From contig VXQZ01000043.1 in NCBI GenBank assembly GCA_009838735.1, forward strand, positions 1-57,379: 57,379 nt of DNA. Reading direction: 5' to 3'. This document shows positions 1 to 9,125 of the stretch, in pieces (position 1 is the stretch's first letter; each line of letters begins with the position of its first letter). Both the position numbers and the translations under genes were made by a program. Source of the stretch: Chloroflexota bacterium (GTDB lineage: Bacteria > Chloroflexota > Dehalococcoidia > Bin125). The notes below the pieces were generated by a model. The model saw only the letters and a list, made by a program, of their open reading frames with translations. It did no database searches and was not told the origin of the DNA.

Positions 1-141
1 CCCTCCGACGCCTCGCACTTGCCTGCGCCCGGCTAGAACAGGGGATGCGGGGCCCACAACGTGCAGCCCCTCCCACGGATTCCCCGAGCAACGGCCCCTT
101 TAGGGATCACAAACCCGTCGCGCGCGACGATCACGGTCTAG

Positions 142-162
142 CCCCCGCGTCAAGCGCGGGGG
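142..162. repeat. Palindromic repeat, TCAAG-loop family, copy 1
   Basis: The sequence is a perfect 8-bp stem CCCCCGCG/CGCGGGGG around the loop TCAAG. A second hairpin 17 bp further on has the complementary loop CTTGA, and a third copy with loop TCAAG lies at 57320-57338. It behaves like a REP-type dispersed element; its function is unknown. Confidence 0.7.
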
Positions 163-178
163 ATCGCGGGGGTTCGAT

Positions 179-199
179 GCCCCGCACTTGATGCGGGGC
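179..199. repeat. Palindromic repeat, TCAAG-loop family, copy 2 (inverted)
   Basis: A perfect 8-bp stem GCCCCGCA/TGCGGGGC encloses CTTGA, the reverse complement of the loop in copy 1, so this is the same element in the opposite orientation. Confidence 0.7.
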
Positions 200-296
200 C
201 CAGACCGCGATCACAACCCGGGACCACATCCCGATCATCCCCCACACCCTCCAAGCCTCCTACGACAACCCCAATACAACCTCATCACCCAACACA

Positions 297-308
297 GAAC
301 ATATGTAC
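297..308. promoter_or_regulatory. Possible LexA-like operator, one mismatch
   Basis: GAACATATGTAC differs at one base from the Gram-positive type SOS box pattern GAAC-N4-GTTC. It lies 41 bp before the ATG at 350, a reasonable operator position. The match is short and could be chance. Confidence 0.2.
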
Positions 309-349
309 CTACCATAGATCCCCATCGCAACCGAAAGGACAACCAACCG

Positions 350-748
350 ATGCCCGCTCTGACGGCCGCCAACCACACCACCCACGCCAACCCGCCTCTG
401 CCGTTCACCAGAGACGCCATCATCAACCAGCTCCAGCGACAGGCCACCAACGGACCCGCCTACGTCCAGCACAGCGCCACCAAGGCCCTCGCCCACCTCA
501 AGGGCCTCTACGCCGAAGCTCGCTACCAGGCCAAGCACGTCGTCGAGCGCGCCGTCGAGCAGGCCCAGCAGGCCACCCAGCAGGTCCAGGACCAGGCCTC
601 TGAACAGCTCAGCGGCGTCGCCGCCCGGGTCGCGGGTCTGATGAACGGCACCCTCCAACCAACCGCCGAAGAACTCGCCCACTTCGAGCCCGACAACCCG
701 CTGGACGACGAAGACCACCCAAAGGAGTCCGATGATGACCCTCCCTAA
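350..748 (+). CDS. Small hypothetical helical protein with acidic tail
   Basis: This is a 132-residue protein that I do not recognise. I chose the ATG at 350 because a GAAAGGA ribosome-binding site lies about 11 bases upstream and the frame before it looks noncoding. The middle (roughly residues 45-95) is rich in Ala, Gln, Glu and Val and should form long amphipathic helix, somewhat like LEA or phasin-type proteins. The C-terminus is strongly acidic and ends in a run of Asp and Pro. Its end overlaps the start of the next small gene, which suggests co-translation. No function is assigned. Confidence 0.5.
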   Translation: MPALTAANHTTHANPPLPFTRDAIINQLQRQATNGPAYVQHSATKALAHLKGLYAEARYQAKHVVERAVEQAQQATQQVQDQASEQLSGVAARVAGLMNGTLQPTAEELAHFEPDNPLDDEDHPKESDDDPP

Positions 749-1001
749 TCCCCTCGAACACCCTGCGCTGGCGGCCCTCGCGGTCCTCCACGGCGATCGC
801 GGTTTTTCCCCGACCGAACGCCAGCGAACGCTCTACACATCGCTCCTCAGCGCCCCCTGCCCGCCCGACGACCAAGATTCCGGCGCGGACCGCCCCACCG
901 TGCCCGCCGGCTCTTTCCCGTTACCCCTCGACCGGAACTCGGGGTATCCTGCTCACGTTGTGTGTTCGACGCTGTCAAGTTTCCACGAGACCTTGAGGTA
1001 A
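732..1001 (+). CDS. Small hypothetical protein
   Basis: This is an 89-residue frame starting at a double ATG (732 and 735) behind a strong AAAGGAG ribosome-binding site at 720-726, which is the main evidence that it is translated. It overlaps the end of the preceding gene by 17 bases and stops just before the ABC ATPase at 1005. The sequence has no motif I recognise; the second half is proline-rich and could be noncoding, so the frame may be fortuitous. Confidence 0.35.
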   Translation: MMTLPNPLEHPALAALAVLHGDRGFSPTERQRTLYTSLLSAPCPPDDQDSGADRPTVPAGSFPLPLDRNSGYPAHVVCSTLSSFHETLR

Positions 1002-1004
1002 CCG

Positions 1005-1952
1005 ATGACGACCAATGCGGCGCTCCCGCCCATTCGTCCCGACGAGATGCTGGCCGAACAGCACGTGATCTGCCGCGACCTGTTCAAGATCTACAAAATC
1101 GCCGACCTCGAAGTCGTCGCCCTGCGCGGCCTCGACCTGACGGTCGGAAGGGGCGAGGTCCTGGCCATCGTCGGCGCGTCCGGTTCGGGCAAGTCGACTC
1201 TGCTCAACGTGCTCGCCGGTCTCGACGTGCCTTCCGCCGGCCAGGCCTACGTCAACAAGGCCGACCTGCTCGCGCTGACCGAGCAGGAGCTGGTTGACTA
1301 CCGGCGTGAGGAAGTGGGCTTCGTCTGGCAGCAAACGGGCCGAAATCTGATCCCCTACCTCAATGCTCAGCAGAACATCGAAGTGCCGATGATCCTCGCC
1401 GGGCGCTCGCGCAAACACGCGCGAGAGCGGGCCTTGCAGCTGCTCCAGGCGGTCCGCCTAATGGACAAGCGCAAGCAGCGCCCGGACCAGTTGTCCGGCG
1501 GTGAGCAGCAGCGGGTGTCAATCGGCGTCGCACTGGCCAACGATCCACCGCTGCTGCTGGCCGACGAGCCAACGGGTGAGTTGGACACGCACACGTCGGA
1601 GGAGATTTTCCACCTGTTCCGCAGTCTCTCCAACCAGTTCGGGCTGACGGTCATCATCGTCACCCACGACCCCGCGATCGCGGCTCGCGTCGACCGCGTG
1701 GTGGCGATCCGCGACGGCACGATTGCTACCGAGACGGTACGGCGAGTCGAGAACCACGGCACGGAGATCGCTGAGGTGGTCCACGAAGAATTTGCGGTCG
1801 TCGACGGCGCCGGTCGATTGCAGATTCCCAAGCCGCTGCTGGACCAGGTCGCGTTGGGCCGTCGGGCGTACGTGGATTCCCGCGACGGCCGGATCGTGAT
1901 TACGCCGGCGCACGAGGCCGAAGCGGCGGAAGAAGAGGCCGAACAGCGATGA
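1005..1952 (+). CDS. ABC transporter ATP-binding protein, MacB/LolD type, with AbrB-like C-terminal tail
   Basis: This is the ATPase subunit of an ABC transporter of the MacB/LolD/FtsE class and should sit on the cytoplasmic face of the membrane. The 315 residues contain Walker A GASGSGKST (about 57-65), a Q-loop near 109, the signature LSGGEQ (163-168), Walker B LLLADEP (183-189) and H-loop His221. Residues about 264-302 form an extra segment with a pattern like GRLQIP...GR.AYV..RDGRIVITP, which resembles a SpoVT/AbrB swapped-hairpin domain and is not part of ordinary LolD proteins. Its stop codon overlaps the start of the next ATPase by 4 bases, so the two are translationally coupled. No permease is adjacent, so the substrate is unknown. 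Confidence 0.88.
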   Translation: MTTNAALPPIRPDEMLAEQHVICRDLFKIYKIADLEVVALRGLDLTVGRGEVLAIVGASGSGKSTLLNVLAGLDVPSAGQAYVNKADLLALTEQELVDYRREEVGFVWQQTGRNLIPYLNAQQNIEVPMILAGRSRKHARERALQLLQAVRLMDKRKQRPDQLSGGEQQRVSIGVALANDPPLLLADEPTGELDTHTSEEIFHLFRSLSNQFGLTVIIVTHDPAIAARVDRVVAIRDGTIATETVRRVENHGTEIAEVVHEEFAVVDGAGRLQIPKPLLDQVALGRRAYVDSRDGRIVITPAHEAEAAEEEAEQR

Positions 1953-3055
1953 CCACTTCAGTTCCCACCAATGGCATAGCGGCCCGCAGCCAGACCGACC
2001 TGGTGGTTGACGTACACAACGTCTCCCGACGATTCGTGGTCGGCAGCGAAGAGATCTGGGCGGTGCGTGATGCTTCGTTGCAGGTCGCGCAGGGCGAGTT
2101 CGTCGCGCTGATCGGCCGCTCCGGTTCCGGCAAGACGACGCTGCTTAATCTGATCGCCGGGCTCGACTCGCCGACTTCGGGTCACGTCATGATCGATGGC
2201 GAGAACATCACCGAGTACAACGAGCGCCAGCTGACCCAGTTGCGCCGACACCGAGTGGGGTTCGTCTTCCAGTCGTTCGGGCTGCTGCCCTTGCTGTCGG
2301 CCTACGAGAACGTCGAACTCTCGCTGCGCATCGCCGGCGCCGGCATCCGCGAGCGCCGCCGCCGGGCGGACGAGCTGCTGGAAGCGGTCGGCCTCGCCGG
2401 GCGCGCGCGTCACCGGCCCTACGAACTCTCGGGCGGCGAACAGCAGCGCGTTGCCATCGCACGGGCGCTGGCCAACTCGCCAGCCCTGATCCTCGCCGAC
2501 GAGCCGACTGGTGAGTTGGACTCGACGACCGCGGTCTCGATCTTCCGCCTGCTCCACGATCTCGTCGTCGAGCAGGGCGTGACGATCATCACGACCACGC
2601 ACGACCGCACCGTGATGGAGCTCGTGCCCCGAGTCGAAGAGATGCGCGACGGCCGTCTGCTTGAGCCGGAGGAGCAGGAACTGTTCCGCTACACGGTGCG
2701 GGACGAGCGTTCGCGCTTCGCGGCCGACCTGCCGACCGACGTGCAGGATGAAGTTGCAGCCGTCCGCACCCATGCTGCCGACTTCGCCCCGACGGTGGAG
2801 GAACGGGTCGCCGCCGAGATCGCCGCGCACCCGGATCTCACTGAAGACCAGGCCCGGCACGTCTTCGGCGCCGATCGGACTCCGGAACCGGTCCAGCCGG
2901 CGGCAGTTGCCACATCCTCGGAGTCGGAAGAGCAAGCCGATGCGGCCTGGCGACCGGAGATTCCCGACGCCGAACCGCCCAGCGAAGAAGAGGCAACCTT
3001 CGCCCCGCCGCCCGGCGTCGAGCGTCCAACCTGGGCCCGTCCACTGGACGAGTAG
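1949..3055 (+). CDS. ABC transporter ATP-binding protein, MacB/LolD type, with long acidic tail
   Basis: This is a second ATPase of the same class, probably the heterodimer partner of the preceding one because of the 4-base ATGA overlap. It shows Walker A GRSGSGKT (56-63), FQSFGLLP Q-loop region (107-114), signature LSGGEQ (160-165), Walker B LILADEP (180-186) and His218 in the H-loop. LolD/MacB ATPases are usually about 230 residues; here residues 240-368 are an added acidic, Pro- and Glu-rich tail that looks largely disordered. The role of the tail is unknown. The absence of a FtsX/MacB-type permease nearby is unusual for this family. Confidence 0.88.
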   Translation: MTTSVPTNGIAARSQTDLVVDVHNVSRRFVVGSEEIWAVRDASLQVAQGEFVALIGRSGSGKTTLLNLIAGLDSPTSGHVMIDGENITEYNERQLTQLRRHRVGFVFQSFGLLPLLSAYENVELSLRIAGAGIRERRRRADELLEAVGLAGRARHRPYELSGGEQQRVAIARALANSPALILADEPTGELDSTTAVSIFRLLHDLVVEQGVTIITTTHDRTVMELVPRVEEMRDGRLLEPEEQELFRYTVRDERSRFAADLPTDVQDEVAAVRTHAADFAPTVEERVAAEIAAHPDLTEDQARHVFGADRTPEPVQPAAVATSSESEEQADAAWRPEIPDAEPPSEEEATFAPPPGVERPTWARPLDE

Positions 3056-3094
3056 TACGAGAAGCCGCAACGGCCCGGACGGCCGCGCCGGCCT

Positions 3095-3891
3095 CTACTG
3101 CTCTGTCTCGATCTTCGTCAGCACAAACCGCCGAGGCTGCTGATCCCAGCGGATCAGCCGATGCGGCGGCTCAATCTCATACCAGGCCCGAGAAACTTCC
3201 ACCCCCGGCGTGGCCACCACCTGCCAGACCACGACGTCGCCCTCGGGCCCGCGCAGCGTGTCCTGGCCCCGTACCGCGACCTGGACCAGCTGGCTGCGCC
3301 GCTGGACCACGTTGACTGATCGATAGGTCAGCTCCAGATCCTGCTCGAACGCCAGCGAGCGCCAGAGCCAGGCCGAGGAATCGTTGTCAAACGCGAACAC
3401 TCCCGCCTCCACCGTCTCCTCGGTCACCTCCCCATCCTCATCAAGAACGACATACGCTGACACCTCACCGTCGGCGTCGGCGCGATAGTCGGCCTCGGCG
3501 GTCACGGTCTTCTCCGAAGACTCCGCCCGGCGTTCATAGCGAATCGGCTGCAACGATTCGGCGTCGACCCAGACGGTCACGTCATCCGTCACGACCTCGC
3601 CGGATTCGGTGTCGAGGCGGAAGCGCAGCGAGAGCAGGTAGACATCGCCCTCGCGGACGGTCTCCAGGATCAGCGTCCCGCGTCTGATGTCGGTCTGGTC
3701 GAGGATGTCGTAATGGAGCCGCTCGAAGTCTGGCCACGAAATCCGGGAGACCGGATCTTCGGGGTCGTCGAAGGTGGTATCGGTACCGCAGGCGACGGCG
3801 AGGATCGCGCAGACGCCGACGGTCGCGATGAGCAGGAACCGGAGGGATCGAGATTCCCACGGCAAGCGCGGGAATGACGGTGATGGCCGCA

Positions 3892-3895
<4 letters not shown>
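3095..3895 (-). CDS. Putative lipoprotein, unknown function
   Basis: This is a 266-residue predicted lipoprotein. After a basic N-terminus there is one hydrophobic segment (about 20-34) ending in a lipobox-like LAVAC, placing the lipid-modified Cys at 36. The exported part is beta-rich and acidic, with a pattern of paired Trp and Arg residues that loosely recalls the LolA/DUF3108 group of outer-surface lipid-binding folds, but I cannot assign the family firmly. It overlaps the end of the threonine aldolase gene by 4 bases and is last in the minus-strand run from mobA. Codons about 7-15 are supplied by a dispersed palindromic repeat, so the start may lie further downstream. Confidence 0.6.
3849..3880. 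repeat. GATTCCC...GGGAATGACGG palindromic repeat, copy 1
   Basis: The arms ATTCCC (3853-3858) and GGGAAT (3870-3875) flank an 11-bp centre and are bordered by GAG and GACGG. The same borders and arms occur at 43133-43160. This copy lies inside the predicted start of the lipoprotein gene. Confidence 0.6.
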
Positions 3896-4970
<1,075 letters not shown>

Positions 4971-4974
<4 letters not shown>

Positions 4975-5414
4975 TCGTCGGATCCTTGTCGTTCCCAGAT
5001 GGTGCGGAAGCCTTCGCCGCCCGTGATGGCGGCGACCGTGACGGCTCGTTCGCCGTCGAGGAGTTGTTGCCTGATGCGGTCGATGCGTTCCTGCTCGGCG
5101 CCAAGGCTGACCAGGCGAGCCTCGATCTTCTCCCAGATGCCCGACTCCTCGAAGGCGCCGACCGCTCGGGGCCAGGGGAAGGACATGATCCGCTCGGGTA
5201 GCGGCAGTTTCGGACGCAGCGACTTGAGGTGGCGGAACCGCTCTTCGGCGGAGTTGACGCGGTCGACCAGCTGGATGATCGGCGTGTCGGGCGGGTCGGC
5301 GCGGAAGTCGACCAGGAGTCGCGGTTCAAGCACGTCGAAGCGGACGATCAGCACAGCAGCGCGGTCGATCACGCGCAGGATTTCTTCGAGGTCGACGCCG
5401 TAGTCGTCGCTCAT
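4971..5414 (-). CDS. Conserved hypothetical protein
   Basis: This is a 147-residue soluble acidic protein that I do not recognise. It has a hydrophobic beta-strand region near residues 19-35 (AAVLIVRFDVLEPRLLVDFR pattern), followed by helical charged sequence. It starts 7 bases after the stop of the upstream small gene and its end overlaps the threonine aldolase start (ATGA), so it is clearly part of the operon. No membrane segment or catalytic motif is visible. Confidence 0.65.
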
Positions 5415-5421
5415 GGGGTGC

Positions 5422-5712
5422 TCATTGCTCGTCGGAGCTGTCCGCTGTCACTGAGTGTATGGACGCCTCTGGAGAGCGTCCAATCAGACCGCCGGACGGA
5501 GCTGCCGGGAGAGCTCCGATGCCGAGGAGCGCGTCGCGGGCGGCGTCGTAGCGCTGCTTGGCGCGCGCTTCGCGGTTGAGCAGGCCCTTGAGTTTGGGCG
5601 GCTCCAGCGGTTCGCCGTCGAGGAAGATCTCGTGCAGTCGCGAGAGCTGCTTCTGCCAGGCGTCGTAGGCCTCGCGGTATTCGGTTTGGCGTTCGGGGTC
5701 GACACGGACCAT
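5422..5712 (-). CDS. Small conserved hypothetical protein
   Basis: This is a 96-residue, charged, mostly helical protein with a Ser- and Asp-rich tail. I do not recognise a family. It lies in tight spacing between the dimeric alpha-beta barrel gene (16 bases upstream) and the next hypothetical (7 bases downstream), which supports its being real. Confidence 0.55.
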   Translation of the reverse strand: MVRVDPERQTEYREAYDAWQKQLSRLHEIFLDGEPLEPPKLKGLLNREARAKQRYDAARDALLGIGALPAAPSGGLIGRSPEASIHSVTADSSDEQ

Positions 5713-5728
5713 GGCTGGTTGGCGTTTC

Positions 5729-6040
5729 CTAGACGAGGTTGCGGTAGATGTTGATTACGGCGGAGTCGAAGACCATGGCCTCGCGCACGGCGCGGCGCAG
5801 CTTGGCGAACTCCTGGTCCTGCGCGGCCAGCTCCTCGAACTGTTCGAGTTCCCGCAGGTCTTCGAACTCGGCCACGATCTCGACGGTCGAGGCCTGGCCG
5901 GTGATCGCGTCCCAGACTGAGAAACGCGCCTCGATGCCGCGCGCTGACTGGTAGTCGAGCGCCTCCTCGACGGCGCGCAGGAACTCTCCATGCTTGCCCG
6001 GCGCGACTCGGCCGGTGAGGACTCTTCGGAACATCGGCAT
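5729..6040 (-). CDS. Dimeric alpha-beta barrel (NIPSNAP/ABM-like) protein
   Basis: This 103-residue protein has the beta-alpha-beta pattern of the ferredoxin-like dimeric barrel group: a first strand RRVLTGRVAPGKHGEF, a helix, the strand STVEIVAEFEDLREL, and a closing helix. Related proteins include antibiotic-biosynthesis monooxygenases and NIPSNAP proteins, some of which lack enzymatic activity. The start is supported by an AAGGGA ribosome-binding site 7 bases upstream. No catalytic residue can be assigned. Confidence 0.6.
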   Translation of the reverse strand: MPMFRRVLTGRVAPGKHGEFLRAVEEALDYQSARGIEARFSVWDAITGQASTVEIVAEFEDLRELEQFEELAAQDQEFAKLRRAVREAMVFDSAVINIYRNLV

Positions 6041-6050
6041 CGGATCGTCC

Positions 6051-6110
6051 CTTCTGTTGTTCGGACCTGTTCGGTCTCGTTCGAATCTGCTCGATTCTGT
6101 TCGATTCTGA
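6051..6110. repeat. 10-bp tandem repeat, locus 1
   Basis: Five successive decamers, from TCGGACCTGT (6061) to TCGATTCTGA (6101-6110), vary around the pattern TCGAATCTGT. The repeat fills the gap between mobA and the next gene. The core AATCTG is shared with the decamer repeats at 26991-27030 and 42931-42970. Confidence 0.6.
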
Positions 6111-6734
6111 CTAGACGAGTTCGGCCGGGTTTCGCAAGGTGAGGGCGTGTTCGACCGCGTTCAGATCCTCCTGCTGGTTGACATTTGTGAACGACTCTAG
6201 TTCTGGATCGAGAACCCGGAGTTCTTCGATGTCGAGGATGTGGTGCTCGACGAGCCGGAGCAGCGCTCGGATGCGGCCGTCGCCCTCGTCCAGCAGACCG
6301 GTCGCCTGCGGCACGATTGACGGCCGGTAAGCGGCGAGCAGCGGCTGGGCGACGCCGTCGATACGTGGCATCGCGATGGCGACATCGGAACAGGCCTCTG
6401 CCACGGCGCGCAGTAGATCCGGTTTGAGGAAGGGCATGTCGCAGGCGACGGCGACGGCGAGGTCGTGCTCGATCTGAGGCAGCGCGGCCTCGAGTCCGGC
6501 CAGCGGGCCGCGGTCGTGGCGATGGTCGACGATCTCTCGCCAGTCGACGCCGCTGAGTGGCGGAAACTGCTGGTCGGGCCGCCTGGCGACGACGATGTCG
6601 TTGGTGACCTGGGCGGCGGCGAGGGCGCTCCAATGCAGCAGCGGACGACCGCCGGCCTCGGTGGTGGCCTTGTCGCGGCCCAGGCGGCGTCCGAATCCGC
6701 CGGCGAGGATGATTACCGAGAACGATTCGCTCAT
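6111..6734 (-). CDS. Molybdenum cofactor guanylyltransferase
   Basis: MobA transfers GMP from GTP to molybdopterin to make the guanine dinucleotide form of the cofactor; some relatives use CTP. The 207-residue protein begins with the nucleotide-binding loop LAGGFGRRLGRDKA (about 10-23) and has the ACDMPFLKPDLL motif with the metal-binding Asp near residue 99, both diagnostic for the family. It is first in a minus-strand run and is divergent from yqeC with 34 bases between the starts. Its role with yqeC suggests a molybdenum hydroxylase elsewhere in the genome. Confidence 0.9.
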   Translation of the reverse strand: MSESFSVIILAGGFGRRLGRDKATTEAGGRPLLHWSALAAAQVTNDIVVARRPDQQFPPLSGVDWREIVDHRHDRGPLAGLEAALPQIEHDLAVAVACDMPFLKPDLLRAVAEACSDVAIAMPRIDGVAQPLLAAYRPSIVPQATGLLDEGDGRIRALLRLVEHHILDIEELRVLDPELESFTNVNQQEDLNAVEHALTLRNPAELV

Positions 6735-6768
6735 GGGTTGAGTTTAGGCTGCGGGCTGGAGGCGAACC

Positions 6769-7527
6769 GTGGATTTGCCATTGCACTCGTTGCATGGGGC
6801 GTTGGGGTTAACTCGGCCGGCGGTCTTCGCGACGGTGGGCGGCGGCGGCAAGACGACGGTGCTGTTCGCGCTGGCGGCGGAATGGGAAGCCTCGGGCGGG
6901 GAGGGTCTGACCGTGCTGACCACGACGACCAGGATGACCATCCCGCGCGAGGGTCGGACGATGCCGCTAGCGATCGGCCGCGACGACGCATTTCGCGCCG
7001 GCGCGCTGGACGACATCCGATCGCGGGGCCTGTCCTCAGCGGTGGTTGGCTCAGGCCGGGGCGACCGGGAACGGGTCCTGGCGGTCAATCCATCCTGGCC
7101 GCGTCAGGCGGTCGACGCGGGTCTGGCCAGCCTGGTCGGCGTCGAGGCCGACGGCTCGCGGGGTCGGCCGTTCAAGGCGCCCGCTGCTCATGAGCCGATC
7201 ATTCCTGAGGGGGTCGATGTCGTGGCTGCCGTGATCGGCGCCGGCGTGCTGGGTCGGCCGCTGGATGAGCGTTCGGTGCATCGGCCGGAGATCGTCGCAC
7301 AGATTGCCGGTGCGGAGATCGGGGATGAGGTGACGCCGGAGTTGGCGGCGCGGGTATTGACGTCGCCAGCGGGAGGTCGGAATGGGGTGCCGGAGTCGGC
7401 GGAGTTCGTCGTGCTGGTGTCCGGTGCGGGGCGGAATCTGGAGGGGTCGAGGGCGCTGGCGTCGGCGGTCGATGGGAGGGTGGTGTTGTGGGATGTGGGG
7501 TCAGGGGTGTTTCACAGTTTCCGCTGA
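6769..7527 (+). CDS. YqeC-type molybdenum hydroxylase/selenium cofactor accessory protein
   Basis: YqeC proteins are P-loop proteins linked by genome context to selenium-dependent molybdenum hydroxylases. The 252 residues include the glycine-rich P-loop VGGGGKTT (23-30), a TTTTRM segment, EADGSRGRPFKAP in the middle and the HEPIIP motif, all typical. The length matches the family. It is divergently transcribed from mobA, another molybdenum cofactor gene, which supports the assignment. The hydroxylase itself is not in the window. Confidence 0.85.
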   Translation: MDLPLHSLHGALGLTRPAVFATVGGGGKTTVLFALAAEWEASGGEGLTVLTTTTRMTIPREGRTMPLAIGRDDAFRAGALDDIRSRGLSSAVVGSGRGDRERVLAVNPSWPRQAVDAGLASLVGVEADGSRGRPFKAPAAHEPIIPEGVDVVAAVIGAGVLGRPLDERSVHRPEIVAQIAGAEIGDEVTPELAARVLTSPAGGRNGVPESAEFVVLVSGAGRNLEGSRALASAVDGRVVLWDVGSGVFHSFR

Positions 7528-7580
7528 ATGACGCGAACTGCTTTCCCCCCAATTCAGTGCAACAAGTGCCATAGCTTACG

Positions 7581-9125
7581 TCAGATAAGCAGCACTCGGA
7601 ACCATGGACCCCCTTCAAAGCCTGCCCCTCCAGGGCTTCCATGCCCAAAGTTCCCGATGGAACCAGTGTTCCCGTCGATTGCGAACCACTTGGGAATGGC
7701 CTGCGGCTCGTCCCCTTGGATTCGTGCAGTTACTATCAGGGTGTGTTCGTGCAAGTCTCCCTGTTGCGAAACTACAACTCCTCGGTTTCCAACTGTATCG
7801 GCTAGGGTCCGCGCAGCACTGGCATTTCGGCGTGTATGTTCGTTTTTCAAGCCCGCGGCTATCGCTTCGGTGTAAGAGATAAGAGCATCCGCGAATCGTC
7901 CTGTCGCCATTTGTGCGTTGCCGAGATTGTAGCGGGCCGATGGAGTTGAACTGGCATTCATGTAGTCTTCTGTCGCAAGATCGAAGCGGCCCGACTCGAA
8001 ATACACATTGCCTCTGTTAAAGTATGCTTGGTCTAACTCGGGAAAGATACTGATAGCCTCAGTGTAGTCCTCAATGGCACTATTGTGGAAACCACCTCGA
8101 GCCTTTACATTTGCTCGGTTGAAGAGGATGAGATGCCTAATGGCTCGTACCATTCGTGGGCTGGAGGCGGAAAGCGCGCTGTCATAGTCATGAACGGCCT
8201 CCGTGTCTCTCCGGAGCTCCGCCAGTGCATTCCCGCGCTGAAACAAGATTTCGCCATCGTTCGGGTAGAAGGCCAGATACTGGTCATACTCACCGAGAGC
8301 AGACTCGTAACTCTGCTGGTTGAGAAGCTCATTGCCAGCCTCACGATGAGAGCGTGCGTCGGGTGGCAATGGGGATGTGGGGGAGTGTGAAGAGGAGAAA
8401 CCTTGCAGGTCGCCGAAGAGGATGTCGTAGGTAATGCCTACCATTTCGAGCTCCCGGAGGAGTTGGCGCTTGGCAAAGCGCGGGATTTCGATTTGGAGGA
8501 GAAGCCTAGAGTCTATATCCGAGAGCTGATCCATCACGAACAGGCTGCGCTGGGCGACGATTCGTGCGGCAGAATCGCCAACTGGCGCCGGTTCCCACGT
8601 TAGGAGTTTCGGGATGGTGGGCGGCTCCATGAGGATCTCTTCGATGGATGTTGCTAGTGCCCGTCTGTTGAATTCAAGGTCGCTTGCGGTCGGCGTAACG
8701 TCCAATATGTAGACTTTGCCTGTCGTGGCCTGTTCGCGTACGGCGAAGAATAGTCCTACTAATGGGCTGTAAGTGAAGTCCAGAAGTCCCGTACCTGCGC
8801 CTTGGTGCTGCAGCGTCGCGAGAAGCTGCAAATCTCTGAGCTCAGAGCCGTAGGAGGCCCCGATACCCTTGCGGCGGGCGGCCATTGCGAGGGTGTCGCG
8901 GTGGTACTCGATGAAGCGCTGGCGGAATAGGCGTGGTTCTGCGTCAGGTTCTTGGTTGTAGGTCGTGACGAGTCGTCGAGTTGCCCCAGAGCGTAGTAGC
9001 CACTGCTTGTCGCCTTGTCCGCGATATGCTAGTCGGCGTGTAGGGTGCGAAGCAATGAGGGAGGAGATGTGGCTTAGGTAAGAGGTGAGGGTGGCTGCGT
9101 AGATCGGGCTGGTTGGGTGTGTCAT
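7581..9125 (-). CDS. FRG-domain protein with C-terminal TPR repeats
   Basis: The N-terminal half (about 15-245) is an FRG domain, recognised by YRGQGDKQWLL (34-44), the later LLATLQHQGAGTGLLDFT segment and the FFAVRE strand. Residues about 263-445 hold several TPR units, for example YESALGEYDQYLAFYPND and DLATEDYMNA. The biochemical role of FRG domains is not settled; they often occur in mobile and defence-like genes. The gene is visibly lower in GC and uses more A/T-ending codons than its neighbours, which suggests recent transfer. It is convergent with yqeC and has a 424-bp noncoding leader on its 5' side. Confidence 0.82.
   Translation of the reverse strand: MTHPTSPIYAATLTSYLSHISSLIASHPTRRLAYRGQGDKQWLLRSGATRRLVTTYNQEPDAEPRLFRQRFIEYHRDTLAMAARRKGIGASYGSELRDLQLLATLQHQGAGTGLLDFTYSPLVGLFFAVREQATTGKVYILDVTPTASDLEFNRRALATSIEEILMEPPTIPKLLTWEPAPVGDSAARIVAQRSLFVMDQLSDIDSRLLLQIEIPRFAKRQLLRELEMVGITYDILFGDLQGFSSSHSPTSPLPPDARSHREAGNELLNQQSYESALGEYDQYLAFYPNDGEILFQRGNALAELRRDTEAVHDYDSALSASSPRMVRAIRHLILFNRANVKARGGFHNSAIEDYTEAISIFPELDQAYFNRGNVYFESGRFDLATEDYMNASSTPSARYNLGNAQMATGRFADALISYTEAIAAGLKNEHTRRNASAARTLADTVGNRGVVVSQQGDLHEHTLIVTARIQGDEPQAIPKWFAIDGNTGSIGNFGHGSPGGAGFEGGPWFRVLLI

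Larger units (their letters stand above)
1..349. other. Noncoding leader region rich in hairpins
   Basis: I see no convincing gene in this stretch. It holds a 14-bp perfect palindrome, CGTCGCGCGCGACG (116-129), two strong inverted-repeat hairpins (142-162 and 179-199) and a 13-bp direct repeat GATGCGGGGCCCA at 44-56 and 190-202. The reading frame that opens at 188 continues into the gene at 350, but its first 54 codons are proline- and histidine-rich and look noncoding. Confidence 0.6.

Noticed and set aside
3071-3085. Terminator after the second ABC ATPase
   Set aside because: A 5-bp stem (CGGCC/GGCCG) with a 5-base loop is present but no T-tract follows, so it is too weak to call.
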